From NCBI RefSeq assembly GCF_949987515.2, contig NC_082688.1:105937893-106001892 (forward strand): a stretch of 64,000 nucleotides of DNA, written 5' to 3'. Below the pieces are notes generated by a model. That model did not search any database, was not told the DNA's origin, and was given only the letters and a program-made list of their open reading frames with translations. A program made the position numbers and the translations under genes. Source of the stretch: Delphinus delphis (lineage: Eukaryota > Chordata > Mammalia > Artiodactyla > Delphinidae). Below, one piece after another: positions 10,885 through 22,236 of this stretch (position 1 is its first letter; each line of letters starts with the position of its first letter).

Positions 10885-10959
10885 ATTTTTTTTTTTTTTT
10901 TTTTTTACTTTCTATAGATGTTTATTCTACTTCAAGTAACAAAGTTATGAAGTTCCATG
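10885..10959 (-). pseudogene. Tiny processed mRNA 3' end with TSD
   Basis: An exact 14-base duplication, ttgaaattcaccct, lies at 10871-10884 and 10960-10973. Between them, on the minus strand, are about 53 bases of unique sequence holding an AATAAA signal (complement of 10921-10926) about 14 bases upstream of a 21-base A tail (10886-10906 as T). This is the layout of an extremely 5'-truncated L1-mediated retrocopy of a polyadenylated transcript. The parent gene was not identified. Confidence 0.8.
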
Positions 10960-11074
10960 TTGAAATTCACCCTCTTTTCATTTTGGGGTCAGGGCCAAAG
11001 AGTTTGATTTTATTCAGAAATGAAAAATGTTGCTTTTAAAATTGACAATAGGAATTTATTTGTATTTAAAAAGT

Positions 11075-11385
11075 AGTGGGGACTTCCCTGGTGGCGCAGT
11101 GGTTAAGAATCCGCCTGCCAATGCAGGGGATATGGGTTCGAGCCCTGGTCCGGGACGGTCGCACATGCTACGGAGCAACTAAGCCCGTGCGCCACAACTA
11201 CCGAGCCCACGTGCCGCAACTACTGAAGCCCTCACACCTAGAGCCCGTGCTCCACAATAAGAGAAGCCACTGCAATGAGAAGGCCGCGCACCGCAACAAA
11301 GAGCAGCCCCCACTTGCCGCAACTAGAGAAAGCCCGCACGCAGCAACGAAGACCCAACACAGCAATAAATAAATAAAAATTAAAA
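11075..11385 (+). mobile_element. CHR-2-like long SINE
   Basis: Full-length, sense. The A box tggcgcagtgg is at 11092-11102 and the B box ggttcgagccc at 11135-11145, followed by the internal 'cgccacaactac', 'ctgaagccc', 'agagcccgtgctcc' and 'aactagagaaagccc' blocks and a terminal (aaat)n / A-rich tail. Frames across it are meaningless. The flanking duplication is short and A-rich ('aaaagtagt' / 'aaaatagtt'). Confidence 0.95.
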
Positions 11386-11399
11386 AAAATAGTTGTAGA

Positions 11400-11945
11400 T
11401 GGAAAAGGGAGAAAGATAAGAGTGGGTCTCAGAGAGAGGGGACTCCGTGCAGGGAGGAGCTGGGGGCGGGGGCGTCCAGGAGTGCATTCGTCTTCGGTAA
11501 ATTGTTGTTTACATTACCTCTGTCCTGTCTGCCTTCCTAGACCCCCAGGTCCCCTTTGGTCCCTCTCCTCAACGAAAGGAGGTCTCACCTTCACTGCCAC
11601 ATGAACACCTCTCTAGTACTCGCTATTCCATTTTTTCTAAAGAGAGAGGAAGGCTCAGAAACTTTGAGTAGGCTAACATTTTAATACCATTGTTTGGTTT
11701 TCATTGTGATGTAGCTACGTTCTGTTGTGGTCAGTGAGACCTGCTTTCTGCTTCTGATCATGGCAAGGAATTCTCTTTGGAAGATAAATGTGTATACATC
11801 TCAAAAGTGGTTTACGTGACAGGTGTCACATAAATAATCTTACAGCTGGCAGAAATCATGAAGGCGGCAGTGAAATGACTGAAATTTAGGAAGCACCACC
11901 TTAGAGCCTGTCAGTTTGGCTTCATTCGTTGAGTCACAAACGGGT
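11400..11945. other. Single-copy DNA, no feature seen
   Basis: Mixed-composition sequence between a SINE and an MLT1 LTR. No frame, RNA gene or repeat family was recognised. Confidence 0.55.
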
Positions 11946-12322
11946 TGTCCCAGTTGTGTTGTGTTGTCTGCCACAACAAAATATCACAGAATGGGAGGCT
12001 TAAACACCAAACATTGATTCCTCACAGCTCTGGAGGCTGGGAATTCTAAGGTCAGGGTGCTGGCATGGTCTGGTTCTTGGTGATGGCCCTCTTCTGGTTT
12101 GCCTTCTCACTGTGTCCTCACATGGTGCAGAATGAGCAGTGGTCTCTTCCTCTTTAAAAGACACTCATCCCATCCTGGGGGGCCCCACCCTCAGGGCCTC
12201 ATCTAAACCAAATCACGTCCCAAAGGCCGTACCAACTAATACCATCACACTGGGGGCTGGGGCTTCAACATATGAATTTGGGGGGAATGCAGACATTCAG
12301 TTTATAGGACGGGGGTCGCGGT
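11945..12322 (-). mobile_element. MLT1-type solo LTR, antisense
   Basis: Nearly complete reversed MLT1 (MaLR) LTR. It starts 'tgtctgccacaacaaaatatcac', runs through 'ctcacagctctggaggctgggaattc', 'tcactgtgtcctcacatgg', 'ggccccaccctcagggcctcatc' and 'atcacactgggggctggg', and ends 'caacatatgaatttgggggg'. No internal retroviral-like region is attached. Confidence 0.9.
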
Positions 12323-12374
12323 ATCTTTGTGTCATGGGAAATGGCACTCTGTAAGGAGCACTGGGGTTGGTGTC

Positions 12375-12515
12375 ATCACATCTTAAGTGTGTGGCTACTG
12401 ACAGATCATTCAGCCTCACTTTCCATGTCTCTAAAATGGTATCACAACACCTGTTCAGGACTGTTTTGAGGCACAAATGAAATAACACTTGTGCAGCTTG
12501 CATCACTTAAGGCTG
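12375..12515 (+). repeat. MIR fragment, sense
   Basis: Diverged MIR: 'gtgtggctactgacagatcattcagcctcac', 'tccatgtctctaaaatgg' and 'ttttgaggcacaaatgaaataac' follow consensus order. Confidence 0.6.
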
Positions 12516-12519
12516 GTAA

Positions 12520-13600
12520 AATGCCCCTCTATTAAACTTGTTTTTTTTCATATATGCAAGATGACTGTTAGAATAAGCTATTTTATATTTTTAGAGAAGT
12601 TTGGAAAATATTTAAAAATACATTTTAGACCTAAAATCTAAATCTAAGATACATTATGGAGGGATATCAAATTGCCATATTATAGTTTCGTCTTCTTGAT
12701 TTTCAGATGATACTACTGATACCCGGATCTGACTCCTTTTCGTGTAACTTAAGAGTTATGGACTCCCTTCCTCCCCCTCCCCCTGCCTTTTTCTGTGGTT
12801 CGCTTTTCATTCTGGCCAATCATGTTCCCTTCCCCCCCAGTCTTTAACTTTATTAAACTAGGAATTTACTCACGCTTGCTCACTTGTTTTATTTTTATGT
12901 TGGAGAAGCAGTGAGTCCGGGATTGGGGCGTTCCTAAAATGTGTTTGTGTGCAACCTGGGCTGCTGTGGCCTGGGAGTGGGCAGGCCACCCTTCCTCTGC
13001 TCTGCGGAGGGTGACGGTTGGACACTGGTCTGCACCAGTAAAGGGTGTCACTCTTTTCTTCCAGCTCGGCTGCCTTTGAGTTCCCACCCTGTGCTGAGAG
13101 AGGGGAGGAATGAAGGCAGAGAGACGGACCCAGGCGCAGGCTCAGGGCAGTTTCTCTGCTAGTATCTGGCTGTCCCTCGGGAGATGCAGCAACAACCTCT
13201 TCAGTGCTCACGAGTTGGGGGAGCCCCAGACCACCACATACCTGGGACTACCAGGTATTTCTGGAACCCAGTGGGCGAAGGTGACAGGGTGGTGTGTCCC
13301 AGGAGACCTCAGTCTGTAACAGCAATTTTGTTGATGGACAGACAGGCAGGATGTTAAAACTGAGCCCACAGTATTCATGATTGTTTCTCATGAGTTGGGG
13401 ATTTCTTTTTTTTTTTTTTTTTGGTAAGGAGAGCAGTTTAAAAGAAAACACTGAGGTTTTTGCCACCTTCCTCTGTTATTTTACTCAGCCCATTGGTAAG
13501 TGCTGTGTTTTTCTACTGAATGTAGTTAAACCACTATGGGAGGCTTTCCTACTCTTGGATTATGATTACTCTGCTTGGCTGGGGAAAGAGCACCCTAACG
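12520..13600. other. Single-copy DNA, no gene seen
   Basis: AT-rich at the left (12540-12700) and GC-richer at 12900-13330, where frames of 60-113 codons on both strands have no recognisable family. A 19-base T run lies at 13405-13423 without an adjoining element or duplication that I could identify. Confidence 0.5.
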
Positions 13601-13604
13601 ATAG

Positions 13605-14290
13605 AGGAATGCTTTAATACAGACGTTCAGTTTGATACTGTGGGAATGTCGAGAGCCAACTGAAATGCAGAAAAGCTCTCCGAGTGAGTAATCGGCAAAG
13701 AGGGAAAAATGGAGCTCGATGTGGCTTTTAGGATGTCCACGGCTTCTCAAAGCTCTATTCAAATCCAAGCGAGCGGATGACACAGAGATGTTGTTAATTA
13801 CATCTGTGAAGGAAGTGAAACAGTGCAACCAGCTCAGAGCAAAGACCAAAGCAACCTTAGAGAGCAAATCAGTCTTTCATATTTGTACAAATATGTGTAC
13901 TTCAATGATAATTACCATAGTCATTGTTTACTATTGCTACACTATATTAATTATCTATTCAATGATAATTAAATACAGAATTCTAAACATCATCCCTAAA
14001 CAAATTACCTTTTATCAATTGAAACAAACCAATTAAAAATTTCAAAATGCAACCATGTAATCAACAGCTTAATACATGTTAATTATGACCAAAATTTCAA
14101 TTAATGCGTTAATATATGACCTCAAATCTCTGGAAACAAACAACAAAAAAAGCAGCCTCACATAGCAATTATGGCCCAGTTTGACTGACAGATTATCTGT
14201 GAGTTTGTTTTTGTGTCTGGCTTGGTAATTTGACTTATATCAAAAAAACTCGCCTGTTCTCTGCTCTATTCTGAAGCCACTGCATAAAAA
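13605..14290. promoter_or_regulatory. Candidate conserved enhancer, homeodomain-motif-rich
   Basis: Repeat-free block. The left part (13605-13870) has a mixed composition. The right part (13870-14230) is very AT-rich and packed with ATTA/TAAT cores: 'gataattacc', 'attaattatctattc', 'gataattaaatac', 'tgttaattatgacc', 'tcaattaatgcgttaat'. Such clustering, with no simple-repeat period, is typical of developmental conserved elements. A frame of 105 codons across it has no family resemblance. Conservation was not tested. Confidence 0.45.
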
Positions 14291-14931
14291 GCTCGCAGGG
14301 TTGGAAAACACAACTCTCTTCTCTTCAGCCCCTGCATCCTGTCTTCCCGGCACTTGCACTGTCAGTTTTGTCTTTAGAGCATAGTTTCAGCTGCTCCAGG
14401 AACCCACGGAGCGGGTAGCTCAGGCTGTGATCTCTTCATTTTGCAGATGAGTAAGGTGTGGAGTGGACAGGTTCATGGCACTACCTGAACATGCTGGTGT
14501 AGGTGATGTCAGCGAGCCTTCACTAGCGTGTTCACGTGTGAGATTGCAGGGCAGAGAGGGGGAAAAGACATGGTTGGGAATGCATCGCATGCTGTTTGTT
14601 CCTGTTGGGAGCCGCCATGAGGAAGGTTAGAAGAGGTAGGAATCACGCATGGCAGCTTGTGAGGGTGTCAGGAAGGGCCTCGTGAAAGAGGCTGATGGGT
14701 GGAAAGGGTTTGGACAGGAACAGATGAGGAGTGGAGAACGTCCTAGCAGAAGGAAGGATTGGATCAGGATACAAGTTTGACTGGAGCTTACAGTCGTTGG
14801 AAGAAAAGCAGTGATGACATAAGTTTGCCTGGGAAGATGAACATATCAATCTTATTTCTTTTTCTGCATGTGCCACTTGATGAGAAAGCCTGAAATCAAG
14901 GATGAGGTCACTTAAAGGGTTACCTGGCCTT

Positions 14932-15306
14932 GGGACTTCCCTGGGGGCGCAGTGGTTGAGAATCCGCCTGCCAATGCAGGGCACACAGGTTTGAGCCCTG
15001 GTCTGGGAAGATCCCACATGCCGAGGAGCAGCTAAGCCTGTGCGCCACAACTACTGAGCCTGTGCTCTAGAGCCCGCGAGCCACAACTACTGAGCCCGTG
15101 TGCCACAACTATTGAAGCCCACATGCCTAGAGCCCGTGCTCCGCAACAAGAGAAGCAACTGCAATGAGAAGCCCGTGCACCGCAACAAAGAGTAACCCCC
15201 GCTCGCCGCAACTAGAGAAAGCTTGTGCGCAGCCATGAAGACCCAACATCGAAGACCCCATGCAGCCAAAAATAAATAAATAAATAAATTTATTAAAAAA
15301 AAAAGT
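14932..15306 (+). mobile_element. CHR-2-like long SINE with TSD
   Basis: Full-length sense copy: 'gggacttccctggggg' head, 'cgcagtggttgag' A box region, 'caggtttgagccct' mutated B box, full internal body and (aaat)n tail. The target duplication ttacctggcctt lies at 14920-14931 and 15307-15318. There is an extra partial duplication near the 3' end ('gaagacccaacatcgaagaccc'). Confidence 0.95.
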
Positions 15307-15309
15307 TTA

Positions 15310-16125
15310 CCTGGCCTTTTTATCTGACTTAAAATGTGTTAACACAACTACACAGCATCAGTGTCCCATCATTTGCCCCCTATTTCCTTGGTTTCTTATG
15401 ACCAATTTATTGTGAGACTATGTTTTATTCAAAAGAAATCTGGGGGTGCTCCTAAAATAGTTCTTTTAGTAGGTACATACTTCCACTCTGAAACATGGCT
15501 CACTTAACCACACTGGCAATCTTATTATGTGAAGTTAAATTGTGAGCATATTTTTTTGTGTATTGAAGTGGAAAATCCCCCTGGAAATTCAGCAAATTGG
15601 ACTTTAGCTTAAATAGGATAGATGAAGAATAGAACTCACTATGTGTAAATAAATGTATATATGTGTGTGTATAAAATGTTATATACATACACACACACAA
15701 ACACAAACATATGCATACATAAGTGTATGTAAATAAAAGAAATAAAATTGGATTGAGTCACAAAAGTATAAATATGTCAAATATAAAATCTATTAGAGAA
15801 GGAGTTTGTTTTTATGACTCAGAAGGGAGGTGTAATAAAGAAGTATTTTTAAGACCAAGAACTAGTGTGTGTCAATTTCTTTTTGCTCAGTTACTCATCT
15901 TCTTGACAGGAAGATGAGTCACTGGATTTGAATCATAAGGCTGTGAAGAATGCTGGGGCGAGCTTATTTCAGGCTGGATGTTTGAGTGGATTTGGGAATC
16001 ATCAAAACAAATATTTCTCTTCAGTTTTTCAGATTCTGTGCATCTCCTGCTGAGTACAGAAGTATCTTTAAAAAAATTAATAAAGAGATCATGCCATCTG
16101 TACATTCTAAAGGAGGTTGTTAATG
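15310..16125. other. Single-copy AT-rich DNA with TG/CA tract
   Basis: No gene was recognised. At 15652-15712 a TG/TA tract is followed by a CA tract, giving an imperfect inverted repeat of alternating purine-pyrimidine sequence. The remainder is unremarkable. Confidence 0.55.
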
Positions 16126-16129
16126 ATGA

Positions 16130-16352
16130 GTGGAGGAATGTGAACACCCACTTTCGTAGCAGCATGTATTCATTGTGGCCAAAAGGTGGCAATGCCCAGG
16201 TGTCCATTGAACAGATCTGTACATACGGTAGTATATTATTCAGTCTGAAAAAGGAGGGACATATTGATGTATGCTACAACATGGATGAACCGTGAGGACA
16301 TTATGCTCAGTGAAATAAGCCAGTCACAAAAGGATAGATATTAGATGATTCT
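16130..16352 (+). repeat. L1M fragment, sense
   Basis: Contains 'attgtggccaaaaggtggcaa', 'ccaggtgtccattgaacag', 'agtatattattcagtctgaaaa', 'tgctacaacatggatgaacc' and 'tgctcagtgaaataagccag', the end of L1M ORF2 and its 3' UTR. It is cut at the right by a SINE. Confidence 0.88.
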
Positions 16353-16570
16353 ACTTTTTTTTTTTTTTTTTTTTTTTTGCGGTACGCAGGCCTCTCACTG
16401 TTGTGGCCTCTCCCATTGTGGAGCACAGGCTGCGGACGCGCAGGCTCAGCGGCCATGGCTCACGGGCCCAGCCGCTCCGCGGCATGTGGGATCTTCCCAG
16501 ACCGGGGCACGAACCCATGTCCCCTGCATTGGCAGGCAGATTCTCAACCACTGCGCCACCAGGGAAGCCC
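16353..16570 (-). mobile_element. Short young-form CHR-2 SINE
   Basis: Reverse orientation: a long T run, 'gcggtacgcaggcctctcac', an internally deleted body ('ggacgcgcaggctcagcggcc'), 'tgggatcttcccagaccgg' and the head complement 'accagggaagccc'. The long uninterrupted T tract and reduced body mark a younger subfamily than the (aaat)n copies nearby. It is inserted in the L1M 3' end. Confidence 0.92.
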
Positions 16571-16571
16571 T

Positions 16572-18035
16572 CTTTTTCCCTTTTTAAGGCATAAGACCAA
16601 CAGTTGGGTAGACATCTAGTAATGATTTTTTTGGCTGAAAGTTACGGTTTTGATGTTGGTCACTTCCCAAAGCGACAGCAGCTGGTAGCACCAGTGAGGA
16701 TATTGCCCACTGTCAGAGAAGCACACGAAATGCCTTGCCTGCTCTTCCATACTGTAGAGTGTGCTATTGTTGCTAAACATCCTTCTGGAGGAAGCAAGCG
16801 AAACAGACTTAGAAAAAATTCGAGAAAGGGCGTGAAATTGGTTTTTGAATCTTGTATTCTCAATTGCAATCTAAAATTCATTTTTTTTAGGATCAAGGTT
16901 TTAGGATGTTTCTTGTTGATGTCACTAATTAAAAATTAGGTTTAACACCATACAGAAGGAACACAGCAATGGTGTTTTGACCATTTTCATGCGGGTAGTC
17001 AATGCCTTGTAGTCAGAGTTTAAATCAAAACTACTATGGTTTTGGCCTAAGAAATCTGTACTTTCAGAGATAGTCATGGAAGAGACGAAATAATAGTCTG
17101 GGATCCTCAACTCATATTATAGGTTTTATTTGTTGGAAGTAGAATGCAAGGAGGGTTAGGACCTGATCTTGAGGAATGAGAAATGGTCAGAGCCCACTCA
17201 TTAATTAAATCTGTATGGGTGGGGACACATGCTTTCCAGCCTTGCAGAGGAGTAGCTGTGTTACCAAGGTCACAGTAGATGCGACCCAATTAAAAGCACT
17301 AGTTACCAAGATGTTACCAAAATGCGCTTCAATAAGATGTAAACCTCAAGGCTGTGTTTGTGTTTTATAGGAACAATAAATTCCCATTTTAAATAGAACA
17401 GTTTCACTTATTTCTTGTGAAAGAATGTTAAAGCATGGGTCAGACTTATTAACTGTTTGAAGGTCATCTTAAGAAAATTACTGTGTATTGAAAAGGGTTT
17501 TAATATTTTTCTTGGAAATAGTGATCTATTGTTTCGATGGAAATTGGAACCATGGTCTTTAAAAGCTCTGTAATGTTGACTCGCAAAAGCTTAGCATTAC
17601 CTATTTAAATATCGCAGGTACTGTAAAACAATGTGAAAGCTAATTTTCATAGAGTTTGATTCTTATATGTATATATGTATTGGTACTATCTTAAATTCAT
17701 ATTTTGAGAGAAGAAGTTAATTTTATGATTAATAGAATCATTGAAAAGATCTTTTTATCCCAAGCTTGCCAAAGAGCCCTATATTTAAAGAATTATACCT
17801 ACACTGGATGCAGTTTAATGACAAAAGGACTTCTGTTGGTAGGGATATTGGTGGTGAAATTCTGAAACTATCATGTGTTTGTTTAGGAGAGAGCAAATGA
17901 ATAAATGTACTGATGTGCTGGAAACCAGAATTTCTGCTGCAGATGAGGGAGGGACACATATATGGAGAAGGGGGAATGTAAGGAAGGGTCTCATGGTATT
18001 GGATTTGAGTTGAAAGTATCAGTATGAACTCATGT
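16572..18035. other. Single-copy DNA, no gene seen
   Basis: Repeat-poor. 16600-16900 carries a 111-codon frame without family resemblance, and 17290-17700 is AT-rich with mixed motifs that could be weakly conserved. Nothing stronger is supported. Confidence 0.5.
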
Positions 18036-18036
18036 T

Positions 18037-18049
18037 AGACAGACAGACA

Positions 18050-18100
<51 letters not shown>
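18037..18100 (+). repeat. (GACA)n(CA)n microsatellite
   Basis: Three to four GACA units lead into about 24 CA units. It is an obvious length-variable locus. Confidence 0.97.
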
Positions 18101-18102
<2 letters not shown>

Positions 18103-18104
18103 CT

Positions 18105-19111
18105 GTAGCTACTGAAAGAGCCTAGAAACCATGTCATGCCAGTAGTAATGAGCATCTCTAATGCCTGGGTCTTGGTTTCTAAATCCATATTCCACTGAAA
18201 GAAACCACGGGAGAGAATGCAAGCCTGAGACATTTGGTTGTTCCAGAAGCAAGAAAGTGCTGAAAGACTAGTGAGGTCTTGTCAAGGGACCAGCTGAAAG
18301 GGACCCTCAGGAGCCAAACTTGGGACCATTTCAGTATCCAAAAATGTTTTGATGGTCCTGGATTCTAACACATTACATTTGTAAAAAACAAACCCATGAG
18401 TTAGCAGTGATGAGAGAGGAGCGGGAAGGTGGGAGTAAGGAGAAGCTCTACTTAGAGAGGAAGCTTAGCTAACAAATATAGAAGGGATTATAGAATTGAA
18501 AAAATCATTATTTTGTAACACCAGTGTCATCACTGACTCAGGATGGATGCTAACACTGCTGGAAGAAAGGTCTTGATGTTGAAGAACAGCGTGTTCCCGT
18601 GTCCTTCACGGAGTACTTAAGAGAACAATGTGCCTTTGAAGTGGAGAGACTGGCTGTCAGCACCTTAACCAGCTGGTCAGGCTTGACATCACGCATAGCG
18701 AGAGCCCTGATGTGATAGAGTGGGGGGTACACGACTGCCGCAGGACTAGCCTGGACCCCTTTAACGATTTAATGTCCTGAAGGACAGAGGGAAGTGCAGG
18801 AGCTGTTTTAGATCAGGGAGACTGAAGAGAGATAACAGCCAACAGCAGTGAATGAAACTTGGTTGGACTCTGGATCAAACAAACAAAATAGCTATAAAGG
18901 ACATCTTTGAGACAATTGGGGAAATTTGAGTATGAACTTTATATTGGATGATGATAGTGAGTGAATGTTCACTGTTTAAAAGTTGTGGTTAGATGGGAGA
19001 AGGTCCTTGTTCTTGAAGGATGACTGTTGAAGAAAATAGGGTGAAATTTCATAATGTCTTAAGCCCAATTTTGGAAAGTTTAGCCAAAGGAAAACGTGTA
19101 TATATTCATAT

Positions 19112-19143
<32 letters not shown>

Positions 19144-19335
19144 CAGAGGGGGGCAGGGGGAGAGAGGAGGTTTGCCAGGATGTGAATAGCTGATGAATCT
19201 GGGTGAGGAGTGTGTGTTTAATGTACTATTGTTTCAGCATTTCTAGTTCTGTTACTAATGGTGTGACCCGGGGGCCTTAGTCTTCTTGAATATAATCATT
19301 GGTTGGTCTAGTTGATATCTCAGTTGGTTCAAGGA
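18105..19335. other. Single-copy DNA with a purine tract
   Basis: No gene was recognised. A GA/ACAGAG purine-rich simple repeat lies at about 19110-19170; the rest is ordinary non-coding sequence. Confidence 0.5.
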
Positions 19336-19339
19336 ATTA

Positions 19340-20960
19340 AGATAGCATCATGACACTTTCAAAGAAGTTTTAAAAAGATCACTGTGGCAGAAATAAGGAT
19401 TGGGGGCAGGGATGATAAGGAGGGCTTGGGAGGAGAGTCATGGGAGACGGCTGCAGAGAGAGGCGGGGCTAGGTTATTAGGGGTCTGTCAGCCATCTCAG
19501 AAGTTCCAACTTAATTATAAGGGCAAGTAAAAGTTCTTGTAAGGTGTGTTGTCTTTTTTCACTTCAAAAATTTGAGAGCAATTCTCTAATATCACCAAAT
19601 ATTAGAGTCAGTGTCAAATTTCCCTCACACTTTCTTCAAATCAGGATCTAAAGAAGGTTCATACATTACAGTTGGTGAGCAAGTCTCTGTCTCTCCCGTT
19701 CCCTCCCTCCCTCTTTTTAATAACAGCTTTTTTGAGATATAGTTCATATACCATACAGTTCACCTATTTAAAGTGTACAATAGTGGTTTTTAGTATAGTC
19801 ACACAGTTGTGCAACCATCACTATGGTCAGTTTTAGAACATTTTTCATCACCCCCAAAAGAAACCCTGTACCTGTCAACAGTCATTCCTTATTCCCTCTC
19901 AGATCTCCCCCAGCCCTAGGCAAATGCCAGTCTACTTTCTGTCACTATGGATTTGTTTTCTGTGGACATTTCATATAAATGAAATCATATAATACGTGGT
20001 CTTTCGGCTTCTCTCACTTAGCATAAATTTTCACAGCTTGTCCATGCAGTAGCATATATCAGTGCTTCACTCCTTCTTATTGCTGAGTGATATTCCTTTG
20101 TACGGATATACTGCATTTTATTTATCCACTCATCAGTTGATGGACATTTGAGTTGTTTCTACTTTTTGTGTATTATGAATAATACTGCTGCAATCAGTCA
20201 TGTACAGGTTTTTGTGTCTTGAAGTAGTTTTAATTTCTCTTGGGTAAATATCTCAGAACGGAATTGCTGGGTTATGTGGTAACTATGTCTATTAAACTTC
20301 TTGAGGCATTGCCGGACTATTTTTTTTTTTTAAGTCTGCTTACCCCTGCACCATTTTACAGTCCCACCAGCAGTGTGTTCCATCAGCAGAGGGGTCCAAT
20401 TTCTCCACACCCTCCCCCAACATTTATTATTATCTTTTTTTTTTAAGCCATCTGGTGGGTGTGAAGTGGTACCTCTCTGCAGTTTTGATTTGCATTTCCC
20501 TGATGGTCTCTCGGAGGGTTTTAAGTGGTGGACTGGCATTATCTGATATGGAAATTAGAATGTTCACTCTCACTGCGTTGTAGAAGATGGGTTAGAGGGG
20601 TAGAGAAGATAAGCAGGTGAAGCAAGCCAGGAGACAGACCACGATAGTGAAAGTGAGGACGGTGGGAAGTGCATGGATTACAGGGCTAAGAAGTACAGGA
20701 ATTTGGGATTGGTTGGATGTGGGGCTGGGGAATGCTTGCAATTGGATTCTCCTGCCTGGGCAACTGGGTGGAGTGTGATGGCATCCATTGATGGTAGGGA
20801 CAGAGCATGGTGGAGAGGGGAAAGCGGTGGATGGCTTGAGTTTGAGGGACAGTGGTTACTGTTGGCAGAGCAGACCAGGAGCGCTCTCTGGGCTGGACAT
20901 ATGCACTTGAGAATTGTTGTTTATCAGAAGTAACTCAGGACTTGGGAGTGGATGAGATTG
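19340..20960 (-). repeat. L2 copy, antisense, split by an L1M
   Basis: Left piece 19345-19535 ('aagttttaaaaagatcactgtgg', 'aaggattgggggcagg') and right piece about 20530-20960 ('gttcactctcactgcgttgtag', 'ggattggttggatgtggggctgg', 'gcctgggcaactgggtggagtg') read as consecutive parts of a reversed LINE2 coding region. They are separated by the reversed L1M at 19540-20525, so the L2 is the older insertion. Confidence 0.55.
19540..20525 (-). repeat. L1M 3' region, antisense
   Basis: Runs 'aatcaggatctaaagaaggttc', 'tttttgagatatagttcatatacc', 'agttgtgcaaccatcactatgg', 'catttcatataaatgaaatc', 'gatggacatttgagttgtttc', 'ggaattgctgggttatgtgg', 'cccaccagcagtgtg' and 'tttgatttgcatttccctgatgg', the canonical reversed 3' UTR of mammalian L1M elements. 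It has no surviving coding capacity. Confidence 0.92.
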
Positions 20961-21089
20961 TGAGAATAAGAGGCCAGGGTTTGGACCGGGTGTGTTGTTC
21001 TAGAAACACAGAAGGGAAGGGAAGGAACATTTCAAGATGGAGTGAGTGGTCAGTACCCTTCAGTGGTCGAATGAAAGCAATGACGATTA

Positions 21090-21206
21090 GGGCCTTCCCC
21101 GGCGGTCCAGTGGTTAAGACTCCACCTTCCAATGCAGGGGGCCTGGGTTCTATCCCTGGTCATGGAACTAAGATCCCACAAGCTGCAGGGTGCAGCCAGA
21201 AAAAGA
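21090..21206 (+). mobile_element. CHR-1-like short SINE with TSD
   Basis: Sense short-form SINE: 'gggccttccccggcggtcc' head, 'cagtggttaagactcc', 'gggttctatccctgg' B-box-like segment and a short A-rich end. The target duplication aatgacgatta / aatgacaatta at 21079-21089 and 21207-21217 has one mismatch. Confidence 0.9.
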
Positions 21207-21219
21207 AATGACAATTAAG

Positions 21220-22050
21220 AATCCACTGGATTTAGCACCAAGAAAGTTGGTGGGTGTTATTTGAGCGATTAAGGAGAGGGAAGGCGAGGAGTGGCCTGGG
21301 GTGTTAGTGTAAGCACAGCAGGGAGTGTAGTGAGACAAGCCCTTTGGAGAACTTGGCTTTGAATGAAGGAAAAACAGAAGCTGCAGCTGGAAAGAGGTGG
21401 GTTAGTTTCTTTTTAAGTTGGGGTTTGTTGGAGAATCAGTTGATAAGCTGATGGGAAGAATCTAGCAGTGAGGGAGCTGCTGAAGATACAGGAGAAGGCA
21501 CCATCCATTGAGATGGGCCCAAGGGAAGGGAAGGGGGTGGGTGGCATCCAGCACCCCGGTGTTCTGAGGCAGCAGGAAGGTACCTTTCATTGTCACAGTT
21601 TAACCAGCAACCACAAATGTTTTGCTTTGGCATACATGTAGGCTATACTGGTCGTATAAACTACTAAGTGTTTCAAATGGTGGGCTTCTGAGTATGCTGA
21701 AAGCTACTGTCTTGACAACTCAGATTAGCTGATTTCCTGTGGTGAAGCAGGTGAATCTCCTATACAAACTAGCTCCATAATCTCAGTGCAACACTATTTA
21801 ACTAAATCCTTTTTATAAAAATGGAAGCTGAAGAGATGCTCTTCATTAGAAATTGAAATGAAATCTAAAGTGTGCACTCAAATAGGAGGAGTCTTTCTTT
21901 TTTCTACTCCAAAATATTTGTTCTGCCTGGAGCATTTCAAATGAATTTGACAAAATTTGTGATGTATCTACTATATGGTTAAGGAAGTGCAAGGGAAACT
22001 GGAGGTGTGAGACCCTTTCCTTACCCTCAAGGACGGGAGATGTGGAAAGG
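21220..22050. other. Single-copy DNA, no feature seen
   Basis: No gene, RNA or repeat family was recognised. Composition is unremarkable. Confidence 0.5.
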
Positions 22051-22054
22051 AGAG

Positions 22055-22155
22055 CAAGGCATTGTCTGTGCCAGGCCCCAGTCCTTGATGCTGGAGCACA
22101 GCAATGACAAGGACAGGATGCCTACCTTCAGAGGTCCACAGCATTCTAATGGGAG
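22055..22155 (-). repeat. L2 3'-end fragment, antisense
   Basis: 'ctgtgccaggccccagtccttgatgctgg', 'acagcaatgacaaggacagg' and 'gcattctaatgggagg' match a reversed L2 3' end. A second, independent L2 3' end starts only about 80 bases further right. Confidence 0.6.
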
Positions 22156-22202
22156 GGAGGGAGGGAGGGAAAGAGAGAAGAGGAGGGGGGGGGAGGGAGA
22201 GA
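22152..22202 (+). repeat. (GGGA)n purine tract
   Basis: Pure G/A tract of about 50 bases with GGGA periodicity and a run of nine G. It could form triplex or quadruplex structures in principle. Confidence 0.9.
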
Positions 22203-22236
22203 TACAATTATGGCTTGGCAACACAGCATCTATCAA

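Noticed and set aside
11092..11145. Possible tRNA gene because of A and B boxes
   Set aside because: The boxes belong to the tRNA-derived head of a SINE; no cloverleaf with acceptor stem is present.
19584..19607. Perfect 9-base inverted repeat (ctctaatat / atattagag)
   Set aside because: Lies in an L1M 3' UTR remnant and is short enough to be expected by chance in AT-rich DNA.
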